DNA of 47,391 nucleotides from an uncultured Rubrobacteraceae bacterium (GCA_902806105.1 CADCVI010000052.1:1-47391), one strand, 5' to 3'. Positions 32,702 to 41,958 are shown, counted from the stretch's first letter. A program made the numbers and translations. Notes: generated by a model not told the origin, from the letters alone.

Positions 32702-33240
32702 TAGACTGCCCCTCTCTCGTGCATCGTCTCCCGGAGGCTCGTAAGCTGCCCCCGCACGCTACCATCTACCTGCCTGCCGCCGAACCTGAATATCGCCCCG
32801 CCGACCAGCTCGGGGTCGACATGGGTCTGGAGGGTTACTTCCTTGCCGTCCAGAATGCTTCCCAGCCTTGATCTTACCTTGTCGAGCTCCTCCTGAGAGA
32901 GCTCGACCGCGGTCGTGATATCGACCTCGACCCTCCCGAGATGCTCCTTCACGAGGTTCTCGTAACGCAGCACGACCTCGTACAGGATCTCCGTGCGGTC
33001 GTTGTCCGTGAGGACCTTGAGGAAGTTCGTCGTGGAAGGGGTCATGCCCTCGGTGAGGCTATCGATGGCCCGCCGCTTCTGGTTCTCGGGGACCTGGGTG
33101 CCGTAAAAGAAGAGCCTCAGCTCCTCGCTCTCCTTCAGGGCCTCCAGAAACTCCTTCAGGTTGTCGAGCGTTGCTTCGAGCTCGTCGCGTTCGCGGGCGG
33201 CCTCGAAGAGTGCGTCCGCGTAGGTGGATACCGCGCTCAA
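32701..33240 (-). CDS. atpH: ATP synthase delta subunit
   Basis: Peripheral-stalk subunit joining the b subunits to the top of F1. The 179 residues show the OSCP/delta layout: an N-terminal helical bundle ([12 protein letters not shown]) and the C-terminal [25 protein letters not shown] region (landmarks DPELVGG and DGSVRGQL). TTG start at 33240, three bases after the atpF stop. Given its place at the crown of F1, it would be the nearest partner of the extended beta N-termini. Confidence 0.94.
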
Positions 33241-33243
33241 GCG

Positions 33244-33789
33244 CTACCTACCGCCCCGCCCGTCGCCGACCCCGGAGGTGGCGACATCGGACTGCAACGA
33301 ATCGAGGGCGTCGGAGATCAGGCGGTCGTGGTCGTCGCGCTGGATGGAGCGCTTGAGCACCCGCTCGGAGGCCACGACTACCATGTCGGCGACCTCCTGG
33401 CGCACGCCCCGCACGGCGGTCTCCCGCTCGCGCTCTATCTCGCCCCGGGCCCTCTCGATGATCCGGTCGGCCTCCTCGCGGGCCTCCTTCTTGGCGCGCT
33501 CGCGCTGGGCCTCGCCCTGCTTGCGCGACTCGTCGAGAATCTGACGAGCCTCGCCCCGGGCCGCCTCGATCTGGCGCCGGTACTCGGCCAGAAGCTCCCT
33601 TGCCTCCGCACGCGTCTTCTGGGCCTCGTCTATCGAACCCTCGATCTCGCGCTGGCGCTTGTTGATCTGGTCACGAAGAGGCGGGAAGACGTACCTGACG
33701 AGCAGGAAGAGCAGTATGGCGAAGGAGATGATCTCCCAGAAGATCAAGCTCGTGCTGAATATGTCGAAGATACCTGTCTCGTCCAGCAT
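33244..33789 (-). CDS. atpF: ATP synthase subunit b
   Basis: Peripheral-stalk subunit. The 181 residues have one N-terminal membrane helix (about 15-35) and then a long charged coiled coil (about 40-155). The C-terminus ends in a Gly-rich tail (GVGDGRGGR). Only one b-type gene is present, so a homodimer is expected. Start ATG at 33789. Confidence 0.95.
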   Translation of the reverse strand: MLDETGIFDIFSTSLIFWEIISFAILLFLLVRYVFPPLRDQINKRQREIEGSIDEAQKTRAEARELLAEYRRQIEAARGEARQILDESRKQGEAQRERAKKEAREEADRIIERARGEIERERETAVRGVRQEVADMVVVASERVLKRSIQRDDHDRLISDALDSLQSDVATSGVGDGRGGR

Positions 33790-33822
33790 CCGTTCTCCTT
33801 ACCTAGACCTTTCGATCCTCGA

Positions 33823-34098
33823 TTAAAAGATCTGCAGACCGATAAGCAGGGCGAACGCGAGACCGAACAGGGCCTGCGCCTCGACGAGCCCGATGCCGAC
33901 GAACAGCCACGTCCTGGAGAGCTCGAAGGCCTCCGGCTGGCGGTGGATCGACGCGATGGTCTGGCCGAACAAGTAGCCCATGCCGATACCCGACCCGATG
34001 ACCGCGGTGCCCGCAGCGACCCCGAACCCGATCAGGTACGTCTGGTCGCTGGCCTGAAGCAGTACCAGCAGCGGCTGAAGCAGTGCCAATATTTCCAT
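33823..34098 (-). CDS. atpE: ATP synthase subunit c
   Basis: Membrane rotor-ring subunit. The 91 residues form two helices with the Gly-rich GVAAGTAVIGSGIGMG packing motif, the RQPE polar loop and the ion-binding Glu73 in GLVEAQALF. The residue after Glu73 is Ala and helix 1 lacks the Gln seen in sodium-binding c rings, so I infer proton coupling. Start ATG at 34098. Confidence 0.96.
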   Translation of the reverse strand: MEILALLQPLLVLLQASDQTYLIGFGVAAGTAVIGSGIGMGYLFGQTIASIHRQPEAFELSRTWLFVGIGLVEAQALFGLAFALLIGLQIF

Positions 34099-34134
34099 CT
34101 ATCTGTCTCCTCTCGATTTCTTGTACACGAAAAC

Positions 34135-34929
34135 CTAGTGTTCCTGGCGGTACATCGCTATCTCGATGTAAACCTGCGTAAGGATAGCGAAAATGTAGGC
34201 TTGCAACACGGCAACGAAAACCTCGAAGGCGAAGAGTATTACCGCGACCGGCACGGAGAACAGCGCCACCGCCGGGCTCCCGAAATACAGGATGAAGCTC
34301 AGGAAGATGAAGATGAGGAGGTGTCCGGCCAGGATGTTGGCGTAGAGTCGCATCGCCAGCGTCAGGGGCTTGGAGAGCTCCGAGATCACCTCGATAAAGA
34401 ACATGAACGGCACGAAGACGAACTTCAGCGGCAGCCCCGGCGGCACGAAGGCGGCCATGTATTTACCAGCACCGTTGCTCCGCACGCCCTGATACTGAGC
34501 CAGGAAGAACGTCAGCAGCGCGAGCGTCAACGTGAACGAGATGCTGCCCGTAACCGGGTAGCTGTTTGGGACAAGGCCCAGAAGGTTCAGGACCAGCAGA
34601 AACACGAACAGGGAGAGCGTGTACGGGAACCACTTCTTCCCCCCCTCGCCCATCTGCCCGGCCAGGCTGTTCGCCCCGAAACCATAAACCTCTTCGACAA
34701 TCACCTGATACGCGCCGGGGCGATTCTTGAGGGCCCGGCTACCGAGGAACAGGAACAGGAAGGTCAGCACCGAGCCGATCCACAAGAAGATTACGGCCTT
34801 CGTTATGGAGATGTCGATGCCGAACAGAGAGAGCTCCACGAAGACGTGCTGACCCGCCTCGAACGCGTGGATGATCTCTTTCCTTAGTTCTTCTCCCCGT
34901 ACCTGCGCCAATGCAAGCGCCATGTTCAA
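34135..34929 (-). CDS. atpB: ATP synthase subunit a
   Basis: Membrane stator subunit that forms the two proton half-channels. The 264 residues include the essential arginine in LAMRLYANILAGHLL and the late-helix region VAVLQAYIFAILTQVYI. I chose TTG at 34929 because GGAGG lies 8 bases upstream and it overlaps the preceding stop as TTGA; the ATG two codons later has a 14-base spacing. Confidence 0.96.
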   Translation of the reverse strand: MNMALALAQVRGEELRKEIIHAFEAGQHVFVELSLFGIDISITKAVIFLWIGSVLTFLFLFLGSRALKNRPGAYQVIVEEVYGFGANSLAGQMGEGGKKWFPYTLSLFVFLLVLNLLGLVPNSYPVTGSISFTLTLALLTFFLAQYQGVRSNGAGKYMAAFVPPGLPLKFVFVPFMFFIEVISELSKPLTLAMRLYANILAGHLLIFIFLSFILYFGSPAVALFSVPVAVILFAFEVFVAVLQAYIFAILTQVYIEIAMYRQEH

Positions 34930-35348
34930 GCTTCAACCCTCCGTTTCGCTTCGTCGCCCTGCAAACTGCTCGCAGGGCTCTTCGTCATTCCCAGCACCAC
35001 CAGAACCGTGACGTTCTCGACGGCATAAACTACAGCAAATCCGCAGATGATCCAGACCACCGGCCATCCCACCACCACGACCGGCACCCCTATGGCCAGC
35101 GCCGCGAAACCGAGACGCCCCACGTAAACCAACCCCCCGAAGAGCATCCGACGGCCCGTTGTCGGCCCCGTCATGAGGGAGACCGTCAACGCGATGGCCG
35201 TGAAAACCACCATCCCGACGGCGACGCCGTACGCGAACGCCCCCGCGTTCGTCGCCCCGGCGAAGTAGTAGACCGCCGCCACGACCGGCAGCACGACTAC
35301 CGCCATCGCCGCGAGGCCGAAGGCGGTCAGGCGTAGCAGGGAGCTCAT
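34926..35348 (-). CDS. Membrane protein in the atpI position (ATP synthase subunit I-like)
   Basis: The 140 residues have four predicted membrane helices (about 5-28, 38-58, 70-95, 98-120) and a short charged tail. Position between atpZ-like and atpB, with overlaps to both, suggests an ATP synthase assembly or c-ring accessory protein of the AtpI type. The sequence itself is too generic for a firm family call. Confidence 0.65.
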   Translation of the reverse strand: MSSLLRLTAFGLAAMAVVVLPVVAAVYYFAGATNAGAFAYGVAVGMVVFTAIALTVSLMTGPTTGRRMLFGGLVYVGRLGFAALAIGVPVVVVGWPVVWIICGFAVVYAVENVTVLVVLGMTKSPASSLQGDEAKRRVEA

Positions 35349-35569
35349 CTGTCCACGTCCTTGAGCCGCACGAAGAGGTAGTAGAGCGCCGCGCCGAGCC
35401 CGGCAACCATTCCGAGGAGCAGGAACAACGGCAGCGTGCCGAAGAGCCTGTCCGCCCCGTACCCCAGCGCGATAAACACCGCGATCACGAACATAAAGGC
35501 GAACCCGAGACTGACGAAACGAGCGTAGTTACCGCCCACGTTCGTCCCATAAGAAGCGGTGTTTATCAT
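35345..35569 (-). CDS. AtpZ/AtpI-like small membrane protein
   Basis: First gene of the atp operon. The 74 residues have two membrane helices with an ALGYGADRLFGTLP loop, the layout of the F0F1-ATPase AtpZ/AtpI family thought to help c-ring assembly or carry magnesium. It ends overlapping the next gene by 4 bases (ATGA). The ATG has no Shine-Dalgarno sequence, and a TATCAT lies 7 bases upstream, so the atp mRNA may be leaderless. Confidence 0.72.
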   Translation of the reverse strand: MINTASYGTNVGGNYARFVSLGFAFMFVIAVFIALGYGADRLFGTLPLFLLLGMVAGLGAALYYLFVRLKDVDR

Positions 35570-35576
35570 CGACCTG

Positions 35577-35582
35577 ATGATA
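35577..35582 (-). promoter_or_regulatory. Probable -10 element of the atp operon (leaderless arrangement)
   Basis: TATCAT on the minus strand ends 7 bases before the ATG of the first atp gene, so transcription would start within about two bases of it. At 17-base spacing the -35 is a poor CTGCAA. Confidence 0.45.
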
Positions 35583-35629
35583 ACCTAACGTCCAACCTGT
35601 TGCAGCCGGTTCCAAGCTCGGAATAAAGC

Positions 35630-36136
35630 TCATCTACCGCCCCCGTCCAGCGTGAGCTGGACCGTCCGCAGGCCCCCTTCGGCGGCGAGCTCCATCGCCA
35701 GCGGGTCGGGGTAGCCTCCGGTGTAGTAGACCTCGTCGATGCCCGCGTTCATGATCATCTTGATGCACAAGACGCAGGGCTGGTGGGTGCAGTAGACCGC
35801 CGCACCCCGCACGGAGACGCCGTGATAAGCGGCCTGGATGAGAGCGTTCTGCTCGGCGTGCAGCGTCCGCTGGCAGCTCTCGCGGCCGTCGACGATGCGT
35901 ATGAGGCACCCGACGTCGTCGCAGTGGGGCATCCCGGACGGGCTCCCGTTGTAGCCGGTGGTGAGGATACGCCTGTCCCTCACGACAACCGCCCCCACGG
36001 CGAGGCGCGGACAGGTCGAGCGGGTGGCGACCTCGTGGGCTATGCGCATAAAGTACTCGTCCCACGAGGGGCGGGCCCTCTTGAGGGCGGCGTGGCCCCG
36101 CGAGGTGTCCACCGACGGATCCTTAAAGGGTTCCAT
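35630..36136 (-). CDS. Deoxycytidylate (dCMP) deaminase family protein
   Basis: Deaminates dCMP to dUMP, supplying thymidylate synthesis. The 168 residues have the cytidine-deaminase zinc site: the His and the catalytic Glu in LHAEQNA and the two cysteines in PCVLC. GSPSGMPHCDDVGC is the dCMP-type substrate and second-metal region. It overlaps the start of upp's end by 14 bases, so both pyrimidine genes share a transcript with glyA. Confidence 0.92.
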   Translation of the reverse strand: MEPFKDPSVDTSRGHAALKRARPSWDEYFMRIAHEVATRSTCPRLAVGAVVVRDRRILTTGYNGSPSGMPHCDDVGCLIRIVDGRESCQRTLHAEQNALIQAAYHGVSVRGAAVYCTHQPCVLCIKMIMNAGIDEVYYTGGYPDPLAMELAAEGGLRTVQLTLDGGGR

Positions 36137-36773
36137 ACAGCCTGTCCCCCGCGTCGCCGAGGCCCGGCACGATAAAAGAGCGGTCGTCGAGCTCGGGGTC
36201 GATGGCGGCGGTGTAGAACGTCACGTCCGGGTGCTCGCGCGTGACGCGCTCGACCCCCGGCACGGCGGCGACCGCGTGGAGGCAGGAGATCCAGGTCGCC
36301 CCGTACTCCTTGAGCTTCGTGAGCGTCGCCGAGAGGCTCCCGCCGGTCGCAAGCATCGGGTCGAGGACGAGGACGAGATAATCCCCGATGTTCCGCGGCA
36401 GGTTGACGTAGTACTCGACGGGCTCGGCGGTCTCCTCGTCGCGCTGGAGGCCGACGAAACCGACGGTCGCCTCGGGGAGGAGCGCGAGCGCCCCGTCGAG
36501 CATCCCGAGCCCCGCCCGCAGCACGGGGACCAGGCAGACGGGCCCGGAGATCTCCTCTACCTCCGTCTCCACGAGCGGGGTACGCACCCGCGTCGTCCGC
36601 GTCGGCATGGAGCCGGTCGCCTCCCCGACCATCACGAGGGCGAGCTCGCGCATCGCGCGGCGAAACTCGGGGGTCCCCGTGTTCTCGTCGCGCAGCGTCG
36701 CGAGCTTGTTGCGGCTCAGGGGGCCGCTGACCACGTGCAGGTTCTCGGCCTTCGGCGTAGCCTCCCTAGGCAT
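36123..36773 (-). CDS. upp: Uracil phosphoribosyltransferase
   Basis: Salvages uracil to UMP with PRPP. The 216 residues include the PRPP-binding [10 protein letters not shown] and the uracil-binding C-terminal [16 protein letters not shown]. Start ATG at 36773 overlaps glyA by 8 bases, and the gene overlaps the dCMP deaminase start. The order glyA-upp upstream of atp is common in Gram-positive bacteria. Confidence 0.97.
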   Translation of the reverse strand: MPREATPKAENLHVVSGPLSRNKLATLRDENTGTPEFRRAMRELALVMVGEATGSMPTRTTRVRTPLVETEVEEISGPVCLVPVLRAGLGMLDGALALLPEATVGFVGLQRDEETAEPVEYYVNLPRNIGDYLVLVLDPMLATGGSLSATLTKLKEYGATWISCLHAVAAVPGVERVTREHPDVTFYTAAIDPELDDRSFIVPGLGDAGDRLYGTL

Positions 36774-37986
36774 ACAGCGGGTAGGCGTCCGTCAGGGTGG
36801 TCACCCGGTCGCGCAGGCCCTCCGTCTCGCCGCGGACGGCGCCGACGATGATGTCCGCGATCTCGCGCATCTCGTCCTCGCCCATCCCGCGGGTCGTCAT
36901 CGCGGCCGTGCCCAGCCTGACCCCGCTCGTCACCGTCGGCGGCTCGGGGTCGTTCGGGATCATGTTCTTGTTGCACGTCACCCCGACCTCGTCGAGGACG
37001 TGCTCCAGCTGCTTGCCGTTCGTCCCGGTACCCCTCAGATCCACGAGCATGAGGTGGTTGTCCGTCCCGCCGGAGACGAGGTTGATCCCACCCTCCATCA
37101 GCCCGTCGGCGAGCGCCCTGGAGTTCTCCACGATCCTGCGCGCGTAGTCCTTGAAGTCCGGCCTGAGAGCTTCCCCGAAGGCCACGGCCTTTCCGGCGAT
37201 TGCGTGCATCAGGGGGCCGCCCTGCATCCCCGGGAAGACCCGGCTGTTGACCTTCTTGCCGAAGGGCTCGCGGCTCAGGATCATGCCGCCCCTCGCCCCC
37301 CGGAGCGTCTTGTGCGTCGTCGTCGTGACGATCTCGCAGAAGGGCACCGGCGACGGATGCACCCCGGCCGCTACAAGCCCCGCTATGTGCGCCATGTCCG
37401 TCAGGAAGTACGCCCCCACCTCATCGGCGACCTCGCGGAACTTCTCGAAGTCGATGATGCGCGGGTAGGCGCTCGCCCCGGCGATGATGAGCTTCGGCTT
37501 CTCCCGCCGCGCCGTCTCGCGCACCTCGTCGTAGTCGATGAAGCCGTCCTCGCCGACCCCGTAGTGGACGAAGTCGTACATGCGGCCGGAGAAGTTGATC
37601 TTCATCCCGTGCGTGAGGTGCCCGCCGTGCGCGAGGTCCATCGAGAGAACCTTGTCGCCCGGCTCGATCAGGGCCGAGTAAGCCGCCTCGTTGGCCTGGC
37701 TCCCCGAGTGCGGCTGCACGTTCACATGCTCCGCCCCGAAGAGCTCCTTCGCCCGCTCGATGGCAAGCACCTCGACCTTGTCGACCTGCTCGCAGCCCCC
37801 GTAATACCTCCGGCCCGGGTACCCCTCGGCGTACTTGTTGGTCAGCACCGAGCCCTGCGCCGCGAGCACGGCCGGAGAAGCGAAGTTCTCGCTGGCGATC
37901 AACTCGATCGTAGTTCTCTGACGCTCAAGCTCACCGTCAAGCGCTGCCTGAACCTCTGAATCAACCTCAGTGTACGGGCCTATCAT
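36766..37986 (-). CDS. glyA: Serine hydroxymethyltransferase
   Basis: PLP enzyme that interconverts serine and glycine and supplies methylene-tetrahydrofolate. The 406 residues include the PLP lysine in [14 protein letters not shown] and the conserved HSGSQAN region. ATG at 37986, with GGAGG 7 bases upstream. It is the first gene of a glyA-upp-dCMP deaminase unit with a predicted leader of about 130 bases. Confidence 0.97.
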   Translation of the reverse strand: MIGPYTEVDSEVQAALDGELERQRTTIELIASENFASPAVLAAQGSVLTNKYAEGYPGRRYYGGCEQVDKVEVLAIERAKELFGAEHVNVQPHSGSQANEAAYSALIEPGDKVLSMDLAHGGHLTHGMKINFSGRMYDFVHYGVGEDGFIDYDEVRETARREKPKLIIAGASAYPRIIDFEKFREVADEVGAYFLTDMAHIAGLVAAGVHPSPVPFCEIVTTTTHKTLRGARGGMILSREPFGKKVNSRVFPGMQGGPLMHAIAGKAVAFGEALRPDFKDYARRIVENSRALADGLMEGGINLVSGGTDNHLMLVDLRGTGTNGKQLEHVLDEVGVTCNKNMIPNDPEPPTVTSGVRLGTAAMTTRGMGEDEMREIADIIVGAVRGETEGLRDRVTTLTDAYPLYA

Positions 37987-38028
37987 CTTGTTACCTCCGA
38001 TTCACGGTGAAGCTTACTTGTAGTTCAG

Positions 38029-38075
38029 GGTTCAGATACCTCCCGAACCGGTGCTCGAACGGATCGTGTTTCGAG
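38029..38075 (-). promoter_or_regulatory. Possible structured leader of glyA
   Basis: Two small hairpins lie in the predicted leader: CTCGAA-N10-TTCGAG (38054-38075) and GGTTC-N11-GAACC (38029-38049). They do not match the tetrahydrofolate, glycine or ZTP riboswitch consensus as far as I can judge by eye. Confidence 0.3.
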
Positions 38076-38124
38076 ACGTCCCCCTGCCTCCGCGCCTCTC
38101 CCTACCCGTCGTACGGACCGTAAG

Positions 38125-38153
38125 AGTATAAACGTTGCACACTACGGCCTCAA
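38125..38153 (-). promoter_or_regulatory. Promoter of glyA
   Basis: TTGAGG (38153-38148), a 17-base spacer and TATACT (38130-38125) on the minus strand. Transcription would start near 38118, giving a leader of about 130 bases. Confidence 0.68.
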
Positions 38154-38172
38154 ACGAGGCGTGTGGCGCGCC

Positions 38173-38739
38173 TCACCCCCTCAAGAGGCGCGTGAGCGCT
38201 GCCTCGTCCATCCCGTCGCCGGCCCTCAGGACCACGGCGCGACCCCGAGAGAGATCCACGACCGCCGACGCCATGCCGTTCCCGGGCTCGCCGTCGACCG
38301 CGAAGTCGGCATCGTCCCTTACACCGGGGGCGACGTCCTCTAGCGCTGCCGGTGCGACATCTCCGGCCGGGTTGGCGCTGGTGGCGTACAGGGGACCGCC
38401 GTACTCGGCAAGAAGCTCCTGCGTAACCGCGTGGTCGGGCACGCGCAGGCCGACGGTTCCGCCGTCCTCGCGATCCAGAACTATCGTCAGGGGACCGGGC
38501 CAGAGAGAGATGGCGAGGGTCCTGGCGGCGGGTGGGACGCGGGATGCGAGGGAGAACGCCGCCTCCGTCGAGGGGCAGAGCAGGGCTATAGGCTTTGCCG
38601 GGTCCCTGCCCTTGATCCCGGCGAGGGCCGCGAGGCCCGGTTCACCGGCCACGAGGCCCACGACCGTCTCGGTCGGGACGAGCCCTACCTTGCCCTCACG
38701 CAGGAGCGCGGCCGCATCCCGGGGCGTGACGAAGTTCAA
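38173..38739 (-). CDS. Sua5/YciO/YrdC (TsaC) family threonylcarbamoyl-AMP synthase
   Basis: Makes threonylcarbamoyl-AMP for the t6A modification of tRNAs that read ANN codons. The 188 residues show the family landmarks: VPTETVVGL, the basic KGRDPAKPIALL (usually Lys-x-Arg-x-x-x-x-Pro), WPGPLTIVL and YATSANPAGD with the SxN signature. TTG start at 38739 overlaps the prmC stop as TTGA. A longer frame to 39183 is read-through inside prmC. Confidence 0.92.
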   Translation of the reverse strand: MNFVTPRDAAALLREGKVGLVPTETVVGLVAGEPGLAALAGIKGRDPAKPIALLCPSTEAAFSLASRVPPAARTLAISLWPGPLTIVLDREDGGTVGLRVPDHAVTQELLAEYGGPLYATSANPAGDVAPAALEDVAPGVRDDADFAVDGEPGNGMASAVVDLSRGRAVVLRAGDGMDEAALTRLLRG

Positions 38740-39617
38740 GCGCCGGCCTGCCACTTCAGCAGGGCAACCCGAGGCGTGCCGGTCAGGTCGGGGGTGACGG
38801 CTACCGGGAGGAACCCGAGACTCCGGCCCGCTTCCATGACGGAGCGATCCTGGTCGTGGCCTATCTCCAGCACCACGTCCGCCCCGTCGGTCAGGAGGGG
38901 AGACGCCTCCGTGAAGATGCGCCGGTAGAACTCCAGGCCATCGGCGCCGCCGTCCAGGGCCGCGCGCGGGTCCCAGTCGCGCACCTCCGGGGCCAGGCCC
39001 GCTATCACCGCGCTCCTTATATACGGAGGGTTGGAGACCAGGACGTCTATGCTTCCGCGCAGGGCGTCGAGGCCGGTGACGACATCCGTCCGGTGGAACC
39101 GGATGCTTACCCCGGCGCTCTCGGCGTTGGCCCTTGCCGTCCTGAGGGCACCCTCGGAGATATCGGTGGCGTGGACCTCGCAACGGGGGCGCTCCTGGGC
39201 GATAGCGACCGCGATGGTACCGGAGCCGGTGCCGATATCGAGGACGCGGCAGGAGCCCCCGCGTTCGTCGATGCGCGCCAGGGCCACGCTGACGACGCTC
39301 TCCGTGTCGGGGCGTGGTATCAGCGCGTGCTCGTCGATGTCGAGCTTGAGGTTCCTGAAGTAGGCGTAGCCGAGGATGCGTTGGACGGGCTCGCGGTCGA
39401 GGCGGCGCTGGATCCAGGCCTCGTAAGTGGCCGCCTGCTCGTTGGTCAGGGGGGTCTGTTGACGCGCCATGTCGCCGCGCCGGAGGTCCAGGAGTTCGGC
39501 CATCAGGATCTCGGCCGACGCGGCGGGCTCGGGTACTCCTGCATCCTCGAGCCTGGCCGCGGCCTCCCCGATCGTCCGGTAGGCACTCGCCCGCGTTGCT
39601 TTATCCGCCTGCCCCAT
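38736..39617 (-). CDS. prmC: Peptide chain release factor N5-glutamine methyltransferase
   Basis: Methylates the Gln of the GGQ motif in RF1 and RF2 using S-adenosylmethionine. The 293 residues include the SAM loop VLDIGTGSGTIAVAIA and the catalytic SNPPYI motif, after an N-terminal substrate-binding helical domain. It overlaps prfA by 17 bases; its other substrate gene prfB is 30 kb away in the window. Confidence 0.96.
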   Translation of the reverse strand: MGQADKATRASAYRTIGEAAARLEDAGVPEPAASAEILMAELLDLRRGDMARQQTPLTNEQAATYEAWIQRRLDREPVQRILGYAYFRNLKLDIDEHALIPRPDTESVVSVALARIDERGGSCRVLDIGTGSGTIAVAIAQERPRCEVHATDISEGALRTARANAESAGVSIRFHRTDVVTGLDALRGSIDVLVSNPPYIRSAVIAGLAPEVRDWDPRAALDGGADGLEFYRRIFTEASPLLTDGADVVLEIGHDQDRSVMEAGRSLGFLPVAVTPDLTGTPRVALLKWQAGA

Positions 39618-40701
39618 CGCCGTTGGCCCCCGCCGCGAGCTTCTCGGCGCGCTCCTTGGCGGAGAGCGCCTTGGTGAACTCCTCCAGGTCCCCGCCGAGC
39701 GTGCCCTCCAGGCTGTGCGAGGTCACGCCGACCCGATGGTCGGTTATGCGTCCCTGGGGGAAGTTGTAGGTCCGGACCTTCGCCGAGCGGTCACCGCTGC
39801 CGACCTGGGCGAGGCGCATCTCCCCAGCCTGCTTCGCGCGCTCCTCCATCTCGCGCTCCAGGAGACGCGACTTCAAGATACGCAGCGCCTGCTCCTTGTT
39901 CTGGAGCTGGCTCTTCTCGTTCTGGCACGTCACCACGAGGCCGGTCGGCTTGTGCGTGATCCTGACCGCCGAGTCCGTCGTGTTCACGCTCTGTCCGCCG
40001 GGGCCGCTGGAACGGTAGACGTCGATCTCGAGGTCGTTCGGTCCGATCTCGACCTCCACGTCCTCGGCCTCCGGCATCACCGCGACGGTCGCGGTGGACG
40101 TGTGGATGCGGCCCTGGCTCTCCGTCTTCGGGACCCGCTGCACGCGGTGCGTGCCGCCCTCGTGCTTGAAGACCGAGTAGGCGCCGTCGCCCTCGATCTC
40201 CAGGATGACCTCCTTGTAGCCGCCGACCTCGGCCGGGTTCGAGGAGAGGGTCCGGTGCTTGTAGCGCAGCCGTTCGGCGTAGCGCGTGTACATCTCCTCA
40301 AGCTCGCCCGCGAAGAGGGCCGCCTCGTCGCCGCCAGCACCCGCCCGGATCTCGATGATCACGTCCTTGTCGTCGTTCGGATCGCGGTCGACGAGCTCCG
40401 TGCGGATCTTCTCGGAGAGGTCGAGCACCTTCTCTTCCGCCGCCTCGGCCTCCGCGGCGTAGAACTCCCGCTCCTCGTCGTTCTCGGCGCCCGACACGAG
40501 CTCCCGTGCCTCCCGGCCCTCGGTGATGGCGTCGAGCAGGGCCTGGGACATCTCGGCCCCGCGCCGCATCCTCGAGTGCTCCTTGGCGACCTCTGCGTAG
40601 TGGCGCTGGTCGGAGTAGATGTTCGGGTCCGAGAGCTCCCTGGTGAGCGCCTCGTGGCGCGCCAGCGTCTCCTGGGCGAGTTTGACTACCTGTTGATCCA
40701 T
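39601..40701 (-). CDS. prfA: Peptide chain release factor 1 (RF1)
   Basis: Releases proteins at UAG and UAA. The 366 residues include the stop-recognition motif Pro-Lys-Thr in RVPKTESQGR and the catalytic GGQ in SSGPGGQSVNTTDSAVRI. It ends with a Gly/Ala-rich tail (AAGANGDGAGG). ATG at 40701; it follows the DUF1385 gene by 24 bases. Confidence 0.97.
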   Translation of the reverse strand: MDQQVVKLAQETLARHEALTRELSDPNIYSDQRHYAEVAKEHSRMRRGAEMSQALLDAITEGREARELVSGAENDEEREFYAAEAEAAEEKVLDLSEKIRTELVDRDPNDDKDVIIEIRAGAGGDEAALFAGELEEMYTRYAERLRYKHRTLSSNPAEVGGYKEVILEIEGDGAYSVFKHEGGTHRVQRVPKTESQGRIHTSTATVAVMPEAEDVEVEIGPNDLEIDVYRSSGPGGQSVNTTDSAVRITHKPTGLVVTCQNEKSQLQNKEQALRILKSRLLEREMEERAKQAGEMRLAQVGSGDRSAKVRTYNFPQGRITDHRVGVTSHSLEGTLGGDLEEFTKALSAKERAEKLAAGANGDGAGG

Positions 40702-40725
40702 AACCTGTACGACTCTTCTCGGTTG

Positions 40726-41637
40726 CTAGATTACGAGCTGGTTTGTGGCGTCGGGCTTTATCCGGGCCTCTTCTTCCATCGAGAGAACCTTCTTGAGCGA
40801 CGCCATCGCGACCTCTACCTGATCGTCGGTGGGCTCGCGGGTGGTCAGCTTCTGGAGCTGCAACCCGGGCCAGACGAGGACGCGCACGACGGGGTTCTCC
40901 TGGTTCCGAGCGCTCCACATGATGAACTCGAAGGCGAGCCCGGCGACCAGCGGGATGACCACCACGCGCGCCGCGAGCGCCTCGACCCACCAGTCTATCG
41001 GCAGCAGGCTGAAAACAAGGATGCTCATCACGAGGACGTAGAGGATGAAGCTCGTCCCGCACCTCACGTGGCTCGTGTCGAGCTTGCGGGCGTTCGCGGG
41101 GATCATCTCCTCACCCCGTTCGTAGACCTTTATGGCCTTGTGTTCGGCGCCGTGGTAGGCGAAGAAGCGCTTTATGTCCTTGCTCACCGCCGTGATGCCG
41201 AGGAGGTAGAGCATGAAGATGCCGATTCTCAGAGCGCCCTCGACGAGGTTGAAGAGGAGCGGGTTCTCGATGCTGTTACCGATCAGCCACCCGAGGCCCT
41301 TCGTCCCGAGGACGGGGGCGGCGAGGAAGAGGAGAAAGGCCAGCACGAGGCCGAAGACCATCGTGAAGGCGATCTCCTTCTTCGAGAGGTCCTCATCCTC
41401 GCCGAGGGCTATGTTCGTCGAGAGGGCCAGCGCGCGCATGCCGAGCCAGAGCGTCTCGGCGAGCGAGAGGAAGCCCCGCAGGACGGGGAGCCTGAAGAGC
41501 GGGCTCCTGCGCGTGACGGAACGGAAAGGCTCCGCCTGCACGTCGAGCTCGCCCTTCGGGTTCCTGACCGCCATCCCCCAGAAGTTGGGGGAGCGCATCA
41601 GGACGCCCTCCATTACCGCCTGTCCACCGACCCTCAC
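40726..41637 (-). CDS. DUF1385 (YqhQ-like) membrane protein
   Basis: The 303 residues start VGGQAVMEGVLMRSP, the signature of the DUF1385/YqhQ family, and have several membrane helices (about 93-115, 130-160, 205-245). The AYHGAEHKAIKVYE and LDTSHVRCGTSF motifs are characteristic. Function is poorly known. It stands between rpmE and prfA, a position seen in other Gram-positive genomes. Start GTG at 41637. Confidence 0.85.
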   Translation of the reverse strand: MRVGGQAVMEGVLMRSPNFWGMAVRNPKGELDVQAEPFRSVTRRSPLFRLPVLRGFLSLAETLWLGMRALALSTNIALGEDEDLSKKEIAFTMVFGLVLAFLLFLAAPVLGTKGLGWLIGNSIENPLLFNLVEGALRIGIFMLYLLGITAVSKDIKRFFAYHGAEHKAIKVYERGEEMIPANARKLDTSHVRCGTSFILYVLVMSILVFSLLPIDWWVEALAARVVVIPLVAGLAFEFIMWSARNQENPVVRVLVWPGLQLQKLTTREPTDDQVEVAMASLKKVLSMEEEARIKPDATNQLVI

Positions 41638-41649
41638 GAGCGGCTCCTG

Positions 41650-41865
41650 CTACCGGTTCTCGCGGGCCTGCTGGCGGTTCCTGAACCGCTGCACCCGGCC
41701 ACCGGAGTCGAGGATGCGCTGCTTGCCCGTGTAGAAGGGGTGACAATTCGAGCAGACGTCGACCGTGATCGAGTCTCCCCCCGTCGAGCGGGTGTCGAAG
41801 TCGACGCCGCAGCTCGTGCAATGAACGTGCGTCGTCGTGTACTCGGGATGTATTGCTGTCTTCAA
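41650..41865 (-). CDS. rpmE: Ribosomal protein L31, zinc-binding type
   Basis: Links the ribosomal subunits. The 71 residues have two CxxC pairs (Cys16, Cys19, Cys38, Cys41), so this is the zinc-containing C+ form. TTG start at 41865, with GGAGG 6 bases upstream. A TAGAAT at 41901-41906 (minus strand) may give it its own promoter just after the rho terminator. Confidence 0.96.
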   Translation of the reverse strand: MKTAIHPEYTTTHVHCTSCGVDFDTRSTGGDSITVDVCSNCHPFYTGKQRILDSGGRVQRFRNRQQARENR

Positions 41866-41918
41866 GGCGAACCTCCGTTTGCTAACTGCCGTAAGGCACT
41901 ATTCTACCGCGCCGCGCG

Positions 41919-41958
41919 AGAAAAACCCGGGGCGGCCGCGCGACGGCGGGCGCCCCGG
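41919..41958 (-). terminator. Intrinsic terminator of rho
   Basis: On the minus strand CCGGGGCG (41958-41951) pairs with CGCCCCGG (41934-41927), enclosing an inner GCCG/CGGC stem, then GTTTTTCT. It starts 16 bases after the rho stop. This is the clearest intrinsic terminator in the window. Confidence 0.85.

Noticed and set aside
37987..38118. Known riboswitch in the glyA leader
   Set aside because: Conserved cores of the tetrahydrofolate, glycine and ZTP classes are not visible.
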